Assembly (NCBI RefSeq): GCF_048282545.1
Contig: NZ_CP182485.1
Span: forward strand, 1,860,001 to 1,924,000
DNA from: Opacimonas immobilis
GTDB taxonomy: Bacteria > Pseudomonadota > Gammaproteobacteria > Enterobacterales > Alteromonadaceae
Direction of reading: 5' to 3'
Length of the DNA stretch: 64,000 bases
Shown: positions 8,778 to 17,393 of the stretch, in pieces
Layout: each line of letters begins with the position of its first letter
How positions within the stretch are numbered: position 1 is the stretch's first letter
Translations under genes and position numbers: made by a program
Notes under the pieces: model-generated
Database searches by the model: none
Seen by the model: only the letters and a program-made list of their open reading frames with translations
What the model was told of the DNA's origin: nothing

Positions 8778-9924
8778 GGTGATCATATCCTAATGTATCC
8801 AAATCTGTAGTCGGGTGTAAAAAACCTTCTAGCGGAGCGTTGGTTAACAACCCAGCGTCATGAGTAAGCGCAATTGGCATTCTCAATTGTCGGTTTTGCG
8901 GTCGAAAAGAAAGTTTTCGTCCTTTATAGGCTGCAAGAGCGAAACTCTCACTTAACATTGTCTCTGATAATGAACGAGCATCAAATACTTGGTGAATTTG
9001 TGCGGCATACCCAATCGCTCTAACTGCTAAATATGCAGTAAAATCCAAGCTTGTCATATTGCGGTGATACGTCTCAACGAAGCGGTTTTGTAATTGGCGA
9101 GCGCCCCATTGCTCAATGGTGTGGTGCCAGGTGACTGCTTTTAGCCCAAAGTCTCCAATTACAGGGGCCTGGCCGTGCACATTGAAAGGTAACGCGTAAC
9201 CAAAATCACGTTGATAATCGGACACAAATAATGCGTCATAGGCACTGCGGGCTTTAGTAAACTGTGGCACTTCTTTGTAAGCAACCCGACGTAAATCAAA
9301 ATCTCCCGTCCACAACTTCTCTTCTACAATATCTATTTTAAAGCGTTTCGCCATGCGTTGAATACTCTCAACGTACTGGGCGTCAGCGGGATGTTCCCCT
9401 TTAACTACAAACAATTTTTGCATGCGCTGCTGTAATAACCATTGGCCTAATGCATCAGCTTGCATCGCAAATGACGGAATAGTATGGAATAAATTGGCGC
9501 TGCAGTGCTCAGTTCTCCATTGATTGTTTTGACTACGAACATTGATAAATAAGGTATTTGGAAAGCGCTTGGTCAATTGCGGTATATATTTTAACGCATC
9601 TGTTTCATTTAGGTTGAGTAAAACAATACTGTCATCTGCGGTCAAATCTGAAGGGCTTTTATCAGTAAGATTTAATGAATAACCTAAAAAGCGTCCTGTT
9701 TGGTTTGCTTCAGGTATTGCTAGATGTGCTCCTGCAATGCCCTCGTTTTTTGGTCTACGGAGGTGATTCGGTGTGCCTGAAGAAGTAATGTCGGCACTGG
9801 TGATAATTACAATCTTAATAGTTTGATTGGTCGAAGCGTGGCTACTAGAAACAAACGAGATAAGGATTATTGAAAAAATGGTGGTAATAAACTTAGCGCC
9901 TTGCATGCTAATAAAATTGGTCAT
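8761..9924 (-). CDS. ABC-type periplasmic binding protein, PQQ-dependent alcohol dehydrogenase system
   Basis: Type I periplasmic binding protein (branched-chain amino-acid-like fold) of 387 residues, corresponding to TIGR03863. A signal peptide runs from residue 1 or 7 to about 30 (TIFSIILISFVSSSHAS). The body contains HLRRPKNEGIAGAHLAI and a late segment DAGLLTNAPLEGFLHP typical of the family. First gene of the four-gene minus-strand operon and divergent from pedF; the two share a 162-base intergenic region with a putative operator. The family is tied to quinoprotein alcohol oxidation, but its ligand is not established. Lanthanide, PQQ or an alcohol-derived compound are options. Confidence 0.9.
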   Translation of the reverse strand: MTNFISMQGAKFITTIFSIILISFVSSSHASTNQTIKIVIITSADITSSGTPNHLRRPKNEGIAGAHLAIPEANQTGRFLGYSLNLTDKSPSDLTADDSIVLLNLNETDALKYIPQLTKRFPNTLFINVRSQNNQWRTEHCSANLFHTIPSFAMQADALGQWLLQQRMQKLFVVKGEHPADAQYVESIQRMAKRFKIDIVEEKLWTGDFDLRRVAYKEVPQFTKARSAYDALFVSDYQRDFGYALPFNVHGQAPVIGDFGLKAVTWHHTIEQWGARQLQNRFVETYHRNMTSLDFTAYLAVRAIGYAAQIHQVFDARSLSETMLSESFALAAYKGRKLSFRPQNRQLRMPIALTHDAGLLTNAPLEGFLHPTTDLDTLGYDHHERCQ

Positions 9925-9988
9925 TATTGTAATAATATTGTTTATATTAATGCAGTGATAATGTGCTTTAAACCACCATTTTAATAAT

Positions 9989-10028
9989 TCCTACTAAAGG
10001 ATGAGGGCGAGTCCACTAAAGTCTAGTT
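9989..10028 (+). promoter_or_regulatory. Putative operator: two copies of the alcohol-regulon motif, 22 bp apart
   Basis: TCCTACTAAAGGATGAGG lies at 9989-10006. A second, imperfect copy (TCCACTAAAGTCTAGT) starts at 10012. The ACTAAAG cores are exactly 22 bases apart, about two helical turns, as for tandem dimers of an activator. It sits between the divergent ABC operon and pedF. The same motif precedes the dehydrogenase at 11511, the aldehyde dehydrogenase at 13490 and the porin at 23107. The likely binder is the LuxR-type regulator at 21039-21704, by analogy with ErbR/AgmR control of exa/ped genes. Confidence 0.6.
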
Positions 10029-10086
10029 ATCGCCTATTAGGTGCTGGATTAAAATAAGATTTGAATTTTTAAAAACGGAAAAAACA

Positions 10087-10569
10087 ATGAAAAAATACCT
10101 GATGTTATTAACAGTTCTTCTATCAAGTTCTGTATTTGCGCACGGAAATGTGACCCCGCAAGGTGCGGATAGCTCAGATATGCCAGAGATCCTAAATGGT
10201 GATGACGACGAAGACGGCTGGGTATTTGAGAATCCATATCGCAATCTTGAACCTGCTTTAAAAGAGAAAGTCATCAAGTTTGGTGAGTCTGCATACAGTA
10301 ACAACTGTGCTGGTTGTCATGGTTTGCACGCACAATCTGGTGGTATAAACCCAGATCTTCGACAGTTAAACCCAGAGTTAATGGAAGATGACGAATGGTT
10401 TGTTGAGCGCTTGCGTTTTGGTTCATCAAAAGGCATGCCAGCCCTTGGCGGGATCCCTGAAGGTGCTGATGCGCCAATTCTTGATCAAAAAACACTGTGG
10501 GCAATCAAGACTTATGTCGAAGCACGTCGCGCAGTTGCGATTGCGGAAGGTGAGATTGACGCTGATTAA
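10087..10569 (+). CDS. pedF: Cytochrome c-550, PedF type
   Basis: Small periplasmic c-type cytochrome of 160 residues. It has a signal peptide ending near VFAHG, one haem site NCAGCH and a likely Met ligand in SKGMPALG. The acidic N-terminal stretch NGDDDEDGW and the following WVFENPYRN are typical of PedF/c-550 proteins next to PQQ alcohol dehydrogenases. It should take electrons from reduced PQQ and pass them to the terminal oxidase chain. First gene of the plus-strand arm, 40-odd bases before the binding-protein gene, and downstream of the paired operator. Confidence 0.9.
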   Translation: MKKYLMLLTVLLSSSVFAHGNVTPQGADSSDMPEILNGDDDEDGWVFENPYRNLEPALKEKVIKFGESAYSNNCAGCHGLHAQSGGINPDLRQLNPELMEDDEWFVERLRFGSSKGMPALGGIPEGADAPILDQKTLWAIKTYVEARRAVAIAEGEIDAD

Positions 10570-10616
10570 TCTAATAGTTAATATGTTGAAATATTGCTAA
10601 AAGTTATTAAATGCAT

Positions 10617-11483
10617 ATGAAACAAATCCTTGTACTATTAATGAGCTTGGCTTTCTGTATAGTTTGCCAAGCTCGTTCGTTAGAAGACATACAAGAAAGT
10701 GGTCACATTGTGGTCGCAGTCTATAGTAATTATGCCCCTTATTCATTCCAAGTAGACGGTCAACCTCAAGGCATCGATGTCGAAATTGCACAAGCGATTG
10801 CCAATGATTTAAATGTCGAGTTGCAGTTGCTATGGCTAACCCCCGATGAAACCGTTGAAGATGATTTGCGCAACGCAATTTGGAAAGGGCATATTATTCA
10901 TCGCACTAAAGCTGATCTAATGATGAGAGTGCCTTATGACAAGGCTTTTTCATTATTGCGCGATGATGTAGGTTTATTAGTGAATGAACTCGTGCATATG
11001 TTCGGTCCTTATCAAACCGAATCCTGGGCGGTCATGCATTCCTTAGAACGACTGCCTGAACTAACGACCATGAATTATTTTTCTTATCATCCTGTGGGTG
11101 CAGAGATTGATTCAGTGCCACATTTTTATTTAATATCGGCGTTCGGTGGACGTTTTAAGCAAAATACCACTCACTACAAAAGCATCGAAGAAGCAGTCGA
11201 TACACTCGTAAAAGGTGATATTGATGCGGTTATGGGACTGCGTACGCAAATGCACTATCATTCACATCGGCTTGGCAGTGAGCAGTATCCCATTGCAAGT
11301 ATGGGATTTCCACAAATGGCAAAGCAACAATGGGACATCGGCATGGCGGTGCATACGGATTTTCGTGCTTTGTCCTATGCAGCTGGTGATGTCATCATGG
11401 CAATGCTCAACGATGGTCGTCTCGAGTCTATATTTGCCAAATATCACGTACCACTGCAAGTACCCCAATATTATTCAGAATAA
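10617..11483 (+). CDS. Quinoprotein-dehydrogenase-associated substrate-binding protein (MoxJ/XoxJ-like)
   Basis: SBP_bac_3-fold periplasmic protein of 288 residues with a signal peptide (MKQILVLLMSLAFCIVCQA). It has the binding-protein-like opening GHIVVAVYSNYAPYSF and GIDVEIAQAIANDL. The start at 10617 is preferred over an ATG two codons earlier because it begins a regular signal peptide. Proteins of this family (MxaJ, XoxJ, PedG-like) sit beside PQQ dehydrogenases; XoxJ is thought to help load or activate the enzyme rather than feed a transporter, which fits the lack of an SBP_bac_3-type permease here. It lies between pedF and the dehydrogenase. Confidence 0.85.
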   Translation: MKQILVLLMSLAFCIVCQARSLEDIQESGHIVVAVYSNYAPYSFQVDGQPQGIDVEIAQAIANDLNVELQLLWLTPDETVEDDLRNAIWKGHIIHRTKADLMMRVPYDKAFSLLRDDVGLLVNELVHMFGPYQTESWAVMHSLERLPELTTMNYFSYHPVGAEIDSVPHFYLISAFGGRFKQNTTHYKSIEEAVDTLVKGDIDAVMGLRTQMHYHSHRLGSEQYPIASMGFPQMAKQQWDIGMAVHTDFRALSYAAGDVIMAMLNDGRLESIFAKYHVPLQVPQYYSE

Positions 11484-11510
11484 ATCCTCCTCTTTATATC
11501 TATATAATTC

Positions 11511-11528
11511 TCCTACCAAAGGATGAGG
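11511..11528 (+). promoter_or_regulatory. Putative operator of the PQQ alcohol dehydrogenase gene
   Basis: TCCTACCAAAGGATGAGG, identical in 17 of 18 positions to the copy upstream of pedF. It lies 116 bases before the dehydrogenase ATG and downstream of the binding-protein stop, so the dehydrogenase probably has its own activated promoter. Confidence 0.6.
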
Positions 11529-11644
11529 ATTTTCCGCCTCGCGACGAGTTCATCTTTGTTAACATGACATTTACTATTTAGTTGTGAATGGGTAATGCTG
11601 GTTTTATAACTGGCACACTGTAAACAATAGATGAGGAAACGGCA

Positions 11645-13423
11645 ATGCCAACTAAAACACACATGAAGTCACTAGCATTATCAATGATGTTAGCTTTTTC
11701 AGCGGGTTCTGCGACTGCAGGAGTTACTGATAAAGATATCTTAGCCGACCACAAAACCAATGATGACGTTGTCACCAACGGAATGGGTCTTCAAGCACAA
11801 CGCTTCAGCACACTTGATCGTATCAACAAAGAAACTGTTGATGACATGCGTGTTGCATGGGCTTTTTCACTCGGTGGTGAGAAGCAAAAAGGTCAAGAAA
11901 CTCAGCCAATGATCAAAGACGGTGTGATGTATATCACTGGTTCTTATTCTCGTGTTTGGGCAGTTGATGCCCGTACCGGTGAAGAGTTATGGCAATACGA
12001 AGCGCGTTTACCAGACGGTATCATGCCTTGCTGTGACGTGATTAACCGTGGTGTAGCGTTGTATGATGATTTAGTCATCTTCGGTACTTTGGATGCCAAG
12101 TTAGTTGCACTAAATAAAGACACTGGTAAAACAGTTTGGAAAAAGACTGTTGAAAGCTACAAAGCTGGTTATTCCATCACTGCGGCACCTATTGTTGTAG
12201 ATGGTAAAGTTATTACCGGTGTATCGGGCGGTGAATTTGGTATTGTAGGTGCGGTTCGCGCATACGATGCAAAAACAGGTAACCCAGTTTGGGAACGCCC
12301 GACTGTCGAAGGTCACATGGGGTATGTCTGGAAAGAAGGCAAAAAAATCGAAGCCGGTATTTCTGGTGGCGCACCTGGCAAAACATGGCCAGCCGACCTT
12401 TGGAAGCACGGTGGTGCAGCGCCTTGGTTAGGCGGTACTTACGATCCTGAAACCAATCTTTTATTCTTCGGTACAGGTAACCCTGCACCATGGAACTCAC
12501 ACTTACGTCCAGGTGACAACTACTTCTCATCTTCGCGTCTTGCTATCAACCCTGATAACGGTGAAATTGTTTGGCATTTCCAAACCACACCACATGACGG
12601 TTGGGATTACGATGGGGTAAACGAAGTTGTATCATTTAACTACCGTGAAAATGGTAAAACCGTTCGCGCTGCAGCAACTGCAGACCGTAATGGTTTCTTC
12701 TATGTCTTGAATCGTGAAAACGGTGATTTTATTCGCGGTTTCCCATTTGTTGATAAAATCACTTGGGCAACAGGCCTAGATGAAAAAACAGGTCGTCCAA
12801 TTTATGTGGAAGACAATCGTCCAGGTAACCCAGCTGCGTCTGAAGATGGTAAGCAAGGTTCAACAGTTGTTGCAGCTCCTGCATTCTTGGGTGGCAAAAA
12901 CTGGATGCCTATGGCTTATTCGCAAAGAACTGGTTTATTCTATGTTCCTTCAAACGAATGGGAAATGGATATCTGGAATCAGCCTACGTCTTACAAAAAA
13001 GGCGCAGCGTATCTAGGTGCTGGTTTTACGATTAAATCAATTAATGAAGATTACATTGGTGTGCTTCGCGCTATCGATCCAAAAACAGGTGAAGTAGTTT
13101 GGCGTCACAACAACTTTGCTCCATTATGGGGTGGGGTACTTGCAACAGCAGGTGGACTTGTCTTTACCGGTAACCCTGAAGGTCACTTAATGGCTTTTGA
13201 TGACAAAACGGGTGAGGTAGTTTGGGAATTCCAAACTGGTTCAGGTATCGTTGGGTCTCCAGTGACATGGGAAATGGACGGAGAGCAATACCTCACCGTT
13301 ATCTCTGGCTGGGGTGGTGCGGTCCCATTATGGGGCGGTGAAGTTGCTAAGCGTGTTAAACACCTAAATCAAGGTGGTACAGTGTGGACCTTCAAATTAC
13401 CACAAAAATACGCAAAGAATTAA
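11645..13423 (+). CDS. exaA: PQQ-dependent alcohol dehydrogenase, predicted lanthanide type
   Basis: Periplasmic quinoprotein of 592 residues with a signal peptide ending near SATAG, and an eight-bladed propeller. It oxidises primary alcohols to aldehydes with PQQ. Visible sites: vicinal Cys129-Cys130 (MPCCDV), metal ligands E197 (GGEFG) and N279 (GTGN), and the catalytic Asp321 in HDGWDYDGVNE. Position 323, two residues on, is Asp. Calcium enzymes such as MxaF or ExaA have Ala or Ser there, whereas XoxF and PedH have Asp to hold a lanthanide. I therefore expect a PedH-like, rare-earth-dependent enzyme; the exaA symbol marks family only. GAGGAA precedes the start, a terminator follows, and PedF is the likely electron acceptor. 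Confidence 0.93.
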   Translation: MPTKTHMKSLALSMMLAFSAGSATAGVTDKDILADHKTNDDVVTNGMGLQAQRFSTLDRINKETVDDMRVAWAFSLGGEKQKGQETQPMIKDGVMYITGSYSRVWAVDARTGEELWQYEARLPDGIMPCCDVINRGVALYDDLVIFGTLDAKLVALNKDTGKTVWKKTVESYKAGYSITAAPIVVDGKVITGVSGGEFGIVGAVRAYDAKTGNPVWERPTVEGHMGYVWKEGKKIEAGISGGAPGKTWPADLWKHGGAAPWLGGTYDPETNLLFFGTGNPAPWNSHLRPGDNYFSSSRLAINPDNGEIVWHFQTTPHDGWDYDGVNEVVSFNYRENGKTVRAAATADRNGFFYVLNRENGDFIRGFPFVDKITWATGLDEKTGRPIYVEDNRPGNPAASEDGKQGSTVVAAPAFLGGKNWMPMAYSQRTGLFYVPSNEWEMDIWNQPTSYKKGAAYLGAGFTIKSINEDYIGVLRAIDPKTGEVVWRHNNFAPLWGGVLATAGGLVFTGNPEGHLMAFDDKTGEVVWEFQTGSGIVGSPVTWEMDGEQYLTVISGWGGAVPLWGGEVAKRVKHLNQGGTVWTFKLPQKYAKN

Positions 13424-13444
13424 TTTAGTTGTGTTGTAATGAAA

Positions 13445-13466
13445 GCCCTCTTTGGAGGGCTTTTTT
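13445..13466 (+). terminator. Rho-independent terminator of the PQQ alcohol dehydrogenase
   Basis: GCCCTC, loop TTTG, GAGGGC and then six T, 20 bases after the dehydrogenase stop. It separates the dehydrogenase transcript from the aldehyde dehydrogenase, which has its own operator just downstream. Confidence 0.9.
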
Positions 13467-13489
13467 ATTGGTTTGGAAAATCGAATTTT

Positions 13490-13507
13490 TCCTCCCAAAG
13501 TACTAGT
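13490..13507 (+). promoter_or_regulatory. Putative operator of the aldehyde dehydrogenase gene
   Basis: TCCTCCCAAAGTACTAGT matches the alcohol-regulon motif in the TCCT and CYAAAG halves. Its right half (TACTAGT) resembles the porin copy more than the pedF copy. It lies between the dehydrogenase terminator and the exaC start, about 88 bases before the chosen ATG. Confidence 0.55.
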
Positions 13508-13595
13508 TTTTTCGCCCCATTGATGCATGGCAACCTCTGCTGAAGAAGCGCATTATAAGATACGTGAAATAAACAACTCTCAATCGAGGACAACT

Positions 13596-15116
13596 ATGAT
13601 TTACGCAAATCCCGGAAGTGAAGGCTCAGTCGTATCCTTTAAAAACAAATATGACAACTTTATCGGCGGCAAGTGGGTAGCACCAGTGAAAGGTGAATAC
13701 TTCACAAATACATCACCAGTGAATGGTGGCGATATTTGCCAGATCCCTCGCTCAACAGCTGAAGACATTGACTTAGCGATTGACGCCGCTCACGCAGCAA
13801 AAGACGCTTGGGCAGCAACGTCAGTTGCAGCTCGTTCTAACATTTTATTGCAAATTGCAGATCGCATGGAACAAAACCTAGAGATGCTAGCAGTTGCTGA
13901 AACGTGGGATAACGGTAAAGCCGTTCGTGAAACACTGAATGCAGACGTGCCATTATGTGTTGATCACTTCCGTTATTACGCTGGTTGTATTCGTGCGCAA
14001 GAAGGTACGCTTTCTGAAATCGACGAAAACACTATCGCATATCACTTCCACGAACCTTATGGTGTGGTTGGTCAAGTTATTCCATGGAACTTCCCATTAT
14101 TAATGGCCGCTTGGAAACTCGCACCAGCGCTTGCAGCTGGTAACTGTATCGTGCTTAAGCCAGCTGAGCAAACACCAGCATCAATCTTGTTGTTGGTCGA
14201 ATTAATTGAAGATCTATTACCAGCAGGTGTATTAAACGTGGTAAATGGTTTTGGTAAGGAAGCAGGGGAAGCGCTTGCGACTTCAACTCGTATTGCTAAG
14301 ATTGCCTTTACCGGTTCTACTCCAGTGGGCGAACACATTCTTAAGTGTGCAGCTGAAAACCTAATTCCTTCTACAGTCGAACTAGGTGGCAAGTCACCAA
14401 ACATCTACTTCTCTGATATCATGAATCAGGAAGATGAGTTCATCGACAAGTGTGCGGAAGGTTTTGTACTCGGTTACTTTAACCAAGGTGAAGTGTGTAC
14501 TTGTCCGTCTCGCGCTCTCATTCAAGAAGATATCTATGATGCATTCATGGAACGTGTACTAGCGAAGACGAAAGCGATTAAGCGTGGCAATCCATTAGAC
14601 ACAGAAACTATGGTCGGTGCTCAAGCATCTGGTCAACAGTATGACAAAATCCTATCTTATATCGATATCGGTAAGCAAGAAGGTGCACAGGTTGTCACTG
14701 GTGGCGAAAAAGAACTTATCAATGATGAGTTAGACTCAGGTTACTATGTTCAGCCGACTATCCTTAAAGGCGACAACAGCATGCGTGTGTTCCAAGAAGA
14801 GATTTTTGGCCCAGTTATCGCTGTCACCACTTTTAAAACGGAAGAAGAAGCTCTGGCCATTGCGAATGACACCGAGTTTGGTTTAGGTGCAGGTCTGTGG
14901 ACACGCGACTCAAACCGTGCGTATCGTGTAGGTCGTAAAATTCAAGCAGGTCGTGTGTGGACGAATTGTTATCACTTGTATCCAGCTCACGCTGCGTTTG
15001 GTGGGTATAAGAAATCTGGTATCGGTCGTGAAACGCACAAAATGATGCTTGATCACTATCAGCAAACTAAGAACCTTTTGGTCAGCTATGACATCAATCC
15101 ATTAGGTTTCTTCTAA
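13596..15116 (+). CDS. exaC: NAD-dependent aldehyde dehydrogenase, ExaC type
   Basis: Cytosolic aldehyde dehydrogenase of 506 residues, the usual length for ExaC/AcoD enzymes. The start MIYANPGSEG is chosen over an upstream ATG because GAGGAC lies 7 bases before it and the extra 23 residues do not look conserved. Landmarks: IPWNFPLLMAAWKLAPAL, catalytic Glu in VELGGKSPNI, catalytic Cys in NQGEVCTCPSR and EEIFGPV. It oxidises the acetaldehyde or other aldehyde made in the periplasm by the PQQ enzyme to the acid. It lies directly after the dehydrogenase but with its own terminator and putative operator. Confidence 0.95.
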   Translation: MIYANPGSEGSVVSFKNKYDNFIGGKWVAPVKGEYFTNTSPVNGGDICQIPRSTAEDIDLAIDAAHAAKDAWAATSVAARSNILLQIADRMEQNLEMLAVAETWDNGKAVRETLNADVPLCVDHFRYYAGCIRAQEGTLSEIDENTIAYHFHEPYGVVGQVIPWNFPLLMAAWKLAPALAAGNCIVLKPAEQTPASILLLVELIEDLLPAGVLNVVNGFGKEAGEALATSTRIAKIAFTGSTPVGEHILKCAAENLIPSTVELGGKSPNIYFSDIMNQEDEFIDKCAEGFVLGYFNQGEVCTCPSRALIQEDIYDAFMERVLAKTKAIKRGNPLDTETMVGAQASGQQYDKILSYIDIGKQEGAQVVTGGEKELINDELDSGYYVQPTILKGDNSMRVFQEEIFGPVIAVTTFKTEEEALAIANDTEFGLGAGLWTRDSNRAYRVGRKIQAGRVWTNCYHLYPAHAAFGGYKKSGIGRETHKMMLDHYQQTKNLLVSYDINPLGFF

Positions 15117-15134
15117 GTAATCGCTTAATTTGAT

Positions 15135-15162
15135 AAAAAGGCTCAGTCTGCTGAGCCTTTTT
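15135..15162 (+). terminator. Rho-independent terminator of exaC
   Basis: Two perfect 12-base arms (AAAAAGGCTCAG and its complement) around the loop TCTG, ending in five T. It lies just past exaC and 20 bases before the NosR-like start, so the latter needs readthrough or its own promoter. The A-rich left arm would also allow termination on the other strand. Confidence 0.9.
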
Positions 15163-15181
15163 GCTTTCTACAAGGTGGTAT

Positions 15182-17272
15182 ATGCGTAATATTTTCATTC
15201 TTATTGCATTACTAATGTGGTTTATCTTTCCGGTAAGAGGAGAGAATGCTACGGATATCCCTCCAGATATAGCGGACCTGTTTCCAACGGCCACGCGTGT
15301 GGCGCCACCCGATACTGATATACCGGTTATTCCTGTGTATCAATTAAGTCAGCTGCTCGGTTATGTGTTCGAATCAAAAGATTTTGCCTCGTTCATGGGC
15401 TTCGCTGGGGAACCCATAAATGTCCTAATTGGCTTAGATACTCAAGGTAAGCTTACCGGGCTTAAAGTCATCAAGCACAATGAGCCAATCTTTATCCATG
15501 GATTGGGGCCTCAACCCATGCATGACTTTACTGCACAGTATGTTGGGCATTCAATTCGAGAACGATTTATTATTGGGGCGGATGATCGCACAGGCGATGC
15601 AACGTATTTTGATGGTGTCAGTAAAGCTACTGTGTCCGTGTTGGTAATCAACGATACAATTATTTCCGCCGCACTCAAAGTCGCTCGAGCTAAGTTAGAC
15701 GGGTTTGTCGCGCCTTCTAATAAAATCGTTGATCCGAAAGCCATTGTGCCCTCTAGCTGGGATGAACTCGTTGCCGGTGGTTTCATTCAAGCATGGCATG
15801 TCAATTATGAAGATACACAGGATTTACCTAGCGAAATAAAACGGGCAATTGATGATATTGCTAATGAAGGTGAGGGTAACCAATTTATCGAATTGTACAC
15901 GGCGTTTTTGACCGTTGAGCCAATCGGCAAGGCTATTTTGGGTGATCAAGAGTATGCGCGATTAGTCGAAAATTTGAAGCCAGGTGAGCAAGGCATTTTT
16001 GTGCTCAGTCGCGGGGATTATTCTGTTTTATCCGATGATTTTAGACCGCAAACCGTACCCAAACGCCTTAATCTCGTGCAAAATGAATTTCCAGTGTCCA
16101 TTCGAGACATAGATTTTTATCATTATTACGAGCCTGAGTTTGCGATTGACCTGCCTGATTATGAGGACCTATTGGTTCTACGGTTAAAATCACAAACGGG
16201 TTTCGAAGTGTCTATGCCAATGCGACTGGAGTTTAGTTTGGATTACAATCCATCTTTTATGGTCATTGCCCAGCATGACTTTATTAATGAGGTGGTGTTA
16301 CCTGACTCGTTGTTTATGGACAATCCAGATGCCCTAGTGAAAACACCTAAACCCTTGTGGATGACCATTTGGGAAGGCAAGACATCGGTTATTGCCATTA
16401 CGGTTAGTTATTTGCTCCTTATCACTTTAATGTTCATTTATCAGCAGCGACTTGCGGCTCATGAAAGATTGGTGCATTGGAGTAGAGGGGCTGCATTGGT
16501 CTTTGTGTTATTCTTTATCGGTTTTTATGCACAAGGCCAGTTGAGTGTCGTTAATATTTATACTTTACTGCTCGCTTTGTATGATGGGTTCATCATCGAG
16601 ATATTCCTATTAGATCCTGTGATTTTTATCTTGTGGTGTTTCGTTTTTGTTAGTTTGTTTTTATTTGGTCGAGGTCTGTATTGCGGTTGGTTGTGTCCAT
16701 TTGGCGCATTACAAGAGTTTGCAGGTATGCTGGCCAAGAAGTTACACGTTAAACAAATCAAAATCACCCCAAGTACGCATCAGAGATTACAGTATTTAAA
16801 ATATGTCTTATTGGTCGGTATTGTCGGCAGCGCGTTTTACTCGATGTCAATCGCCGAAAAGCTTGCCGAGCTTGAACCCTTTAAAACCAGCATTACCTTG
16901 TACTTTGTTCGTTCATGGCCTTTTGTCGTCTATGCAGTGTTATTGCTATTGCTCAGTATGAAAATCCATAAAGTCTATTGTCGATATCTGTGTCCTCTTG
17001 GTGCAGGTTTAGCAGTACTAGGGGCATTTCCACTGTTTAAATTGATCCGCAGACGAGAAGAGTGCGGCAGTCCGTGTCAGCTATGTAAAACTAAAAAATG
17101 CGATATTGATGCGATAGAACAAGACGGCAGTATTAATTATCGAGAATGTATTCAGTGCCTAGAATGCGTTGTGACCATTGAAAACCCTTCAATATGTGTC
17201 ATTGATAAATATAAAGGTAAAACCAAACGAGTGCCAAAGCAAGGTAACCCCATTGCTGTCAAGGTCAGTTAA
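15182..17272 (+). CDS. NosR/NirI-like FMN-binding and 4Fe-4S membrane protein
   Basis: Membrane flavo-iron-sulphur protein of 696 residues. A signal peptide (MRNIFILIALLMWFIFPVRG) opens it, and this start is preferred over one 7 codons earlier. A periplasmic FMN-binding domain lies near residues 85-180, with DGVSKATVSV as the probable covalent flavin site. Membrane segments fill about 400-610, with two polyferredoxin motifs (YCGWLCPFG and YCRYLCPLG). A Cys-rich end (CGSPCQLCKTKKCDI, then CIQCLEC) holds two Fe-S clusters. NosR itself serves nitrous oxide reductase, but no nos genes are here. Position after the alcohol cluster suggests electron transfer to a periplasmic quinoprotein partner. 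That role is inferred. Confidence 0.85.
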   Translation: MRNIFILIALLMWFIFPVRGENATDIPPDIADLFPTATRVAPPDTDIPVIPVYQLSQLLGYVFESKDFASFMGFAGEPINVLIGLDTQGKLTGLKVIKHNEPIFIHGLGPQPMHDFTAQYVGHSIRERFIIGADDRTGDATYFDGVSKATVSVLVINDTIISAALKVARAKLDGFVAPSNKIVDPKAIVPSSWDELVAGGFIQAWHVNYEDTQDLPSEIKRAIDDIANEGEGNQFIELYTAFLTVEPIGKAILGDQEYARLVENLKPGEQGIFVLSRGDYSVLSDDFRPQTVPKRLNLVQNEFPVSIRDIDFYHYYEPEFAIDLPDYEDLLVLRLKSQTGFEVSMPMRLEFSLDYNPSFMVIAQHDFINEVVLPDSLFMDNPDALVKTPKPLWMTIWEGKTSVIAITVSYLLLITLMFIYQQRLAAHERLVHWSRGAALVFVLFFIGFYAQGQLSVVNIYTLLLALYDGFIIEIFLLDPVIFILWCFVFVSLFLFGRGLYCGWLCPFGALQEFAGMLAKKLHVKQIKITPSTHQRLQYLKYVLLVGIVGSAFYSMSIAEKLAELEPFKTSITLYFVRSWPFVVYAVLLLLLSMKIHKVYCRYLCPLGAGLAVLGAFPLFKLIRRREECGSPCQLCKTKKCDIDAIEQDGSINYRECIQCLECVVTIENPSICVIDKYKGKTKRVPKQGNPIAVKVS

Positions 17273-17313
17273 CCGCTGCAATGTCACTAAACATAAGACT
17301 AAGGTATTGGTTT

Positions 17314-17331
17314 ATCCTTCTTTAGAAGGAT
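17314..17331. repeat. Inverted repeat between the NosR-like and FIST genes
   Basis: ATCCTTCT-TT-AGAAGGAT, perfect 8-base arms with a 2-base spacer, in the 121-base gap between two plus-strand genes. There is no T-run after it, so an operator is as likely as a weak terminator. Confidence 0.4.
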
Positions 17332-17393
17332 TGCATCCAATAGGGGATGTAAATAAAATGTAAAAAGGGCTATTAAGGAATAATAGTCTTTAT

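Noticed and set aside
12110..12530. Minus-strand frames inside the PQQ dehydrogenase gene
   Set aside because: They are shadows of a strongly conserved quinoprotein and carry no domain.
17314..17331. Inverted repeat as terminator of the NosR-like gene
   Set aside because: It has no T-run, so I kept it only as an inverted repeat and not as a terminator.
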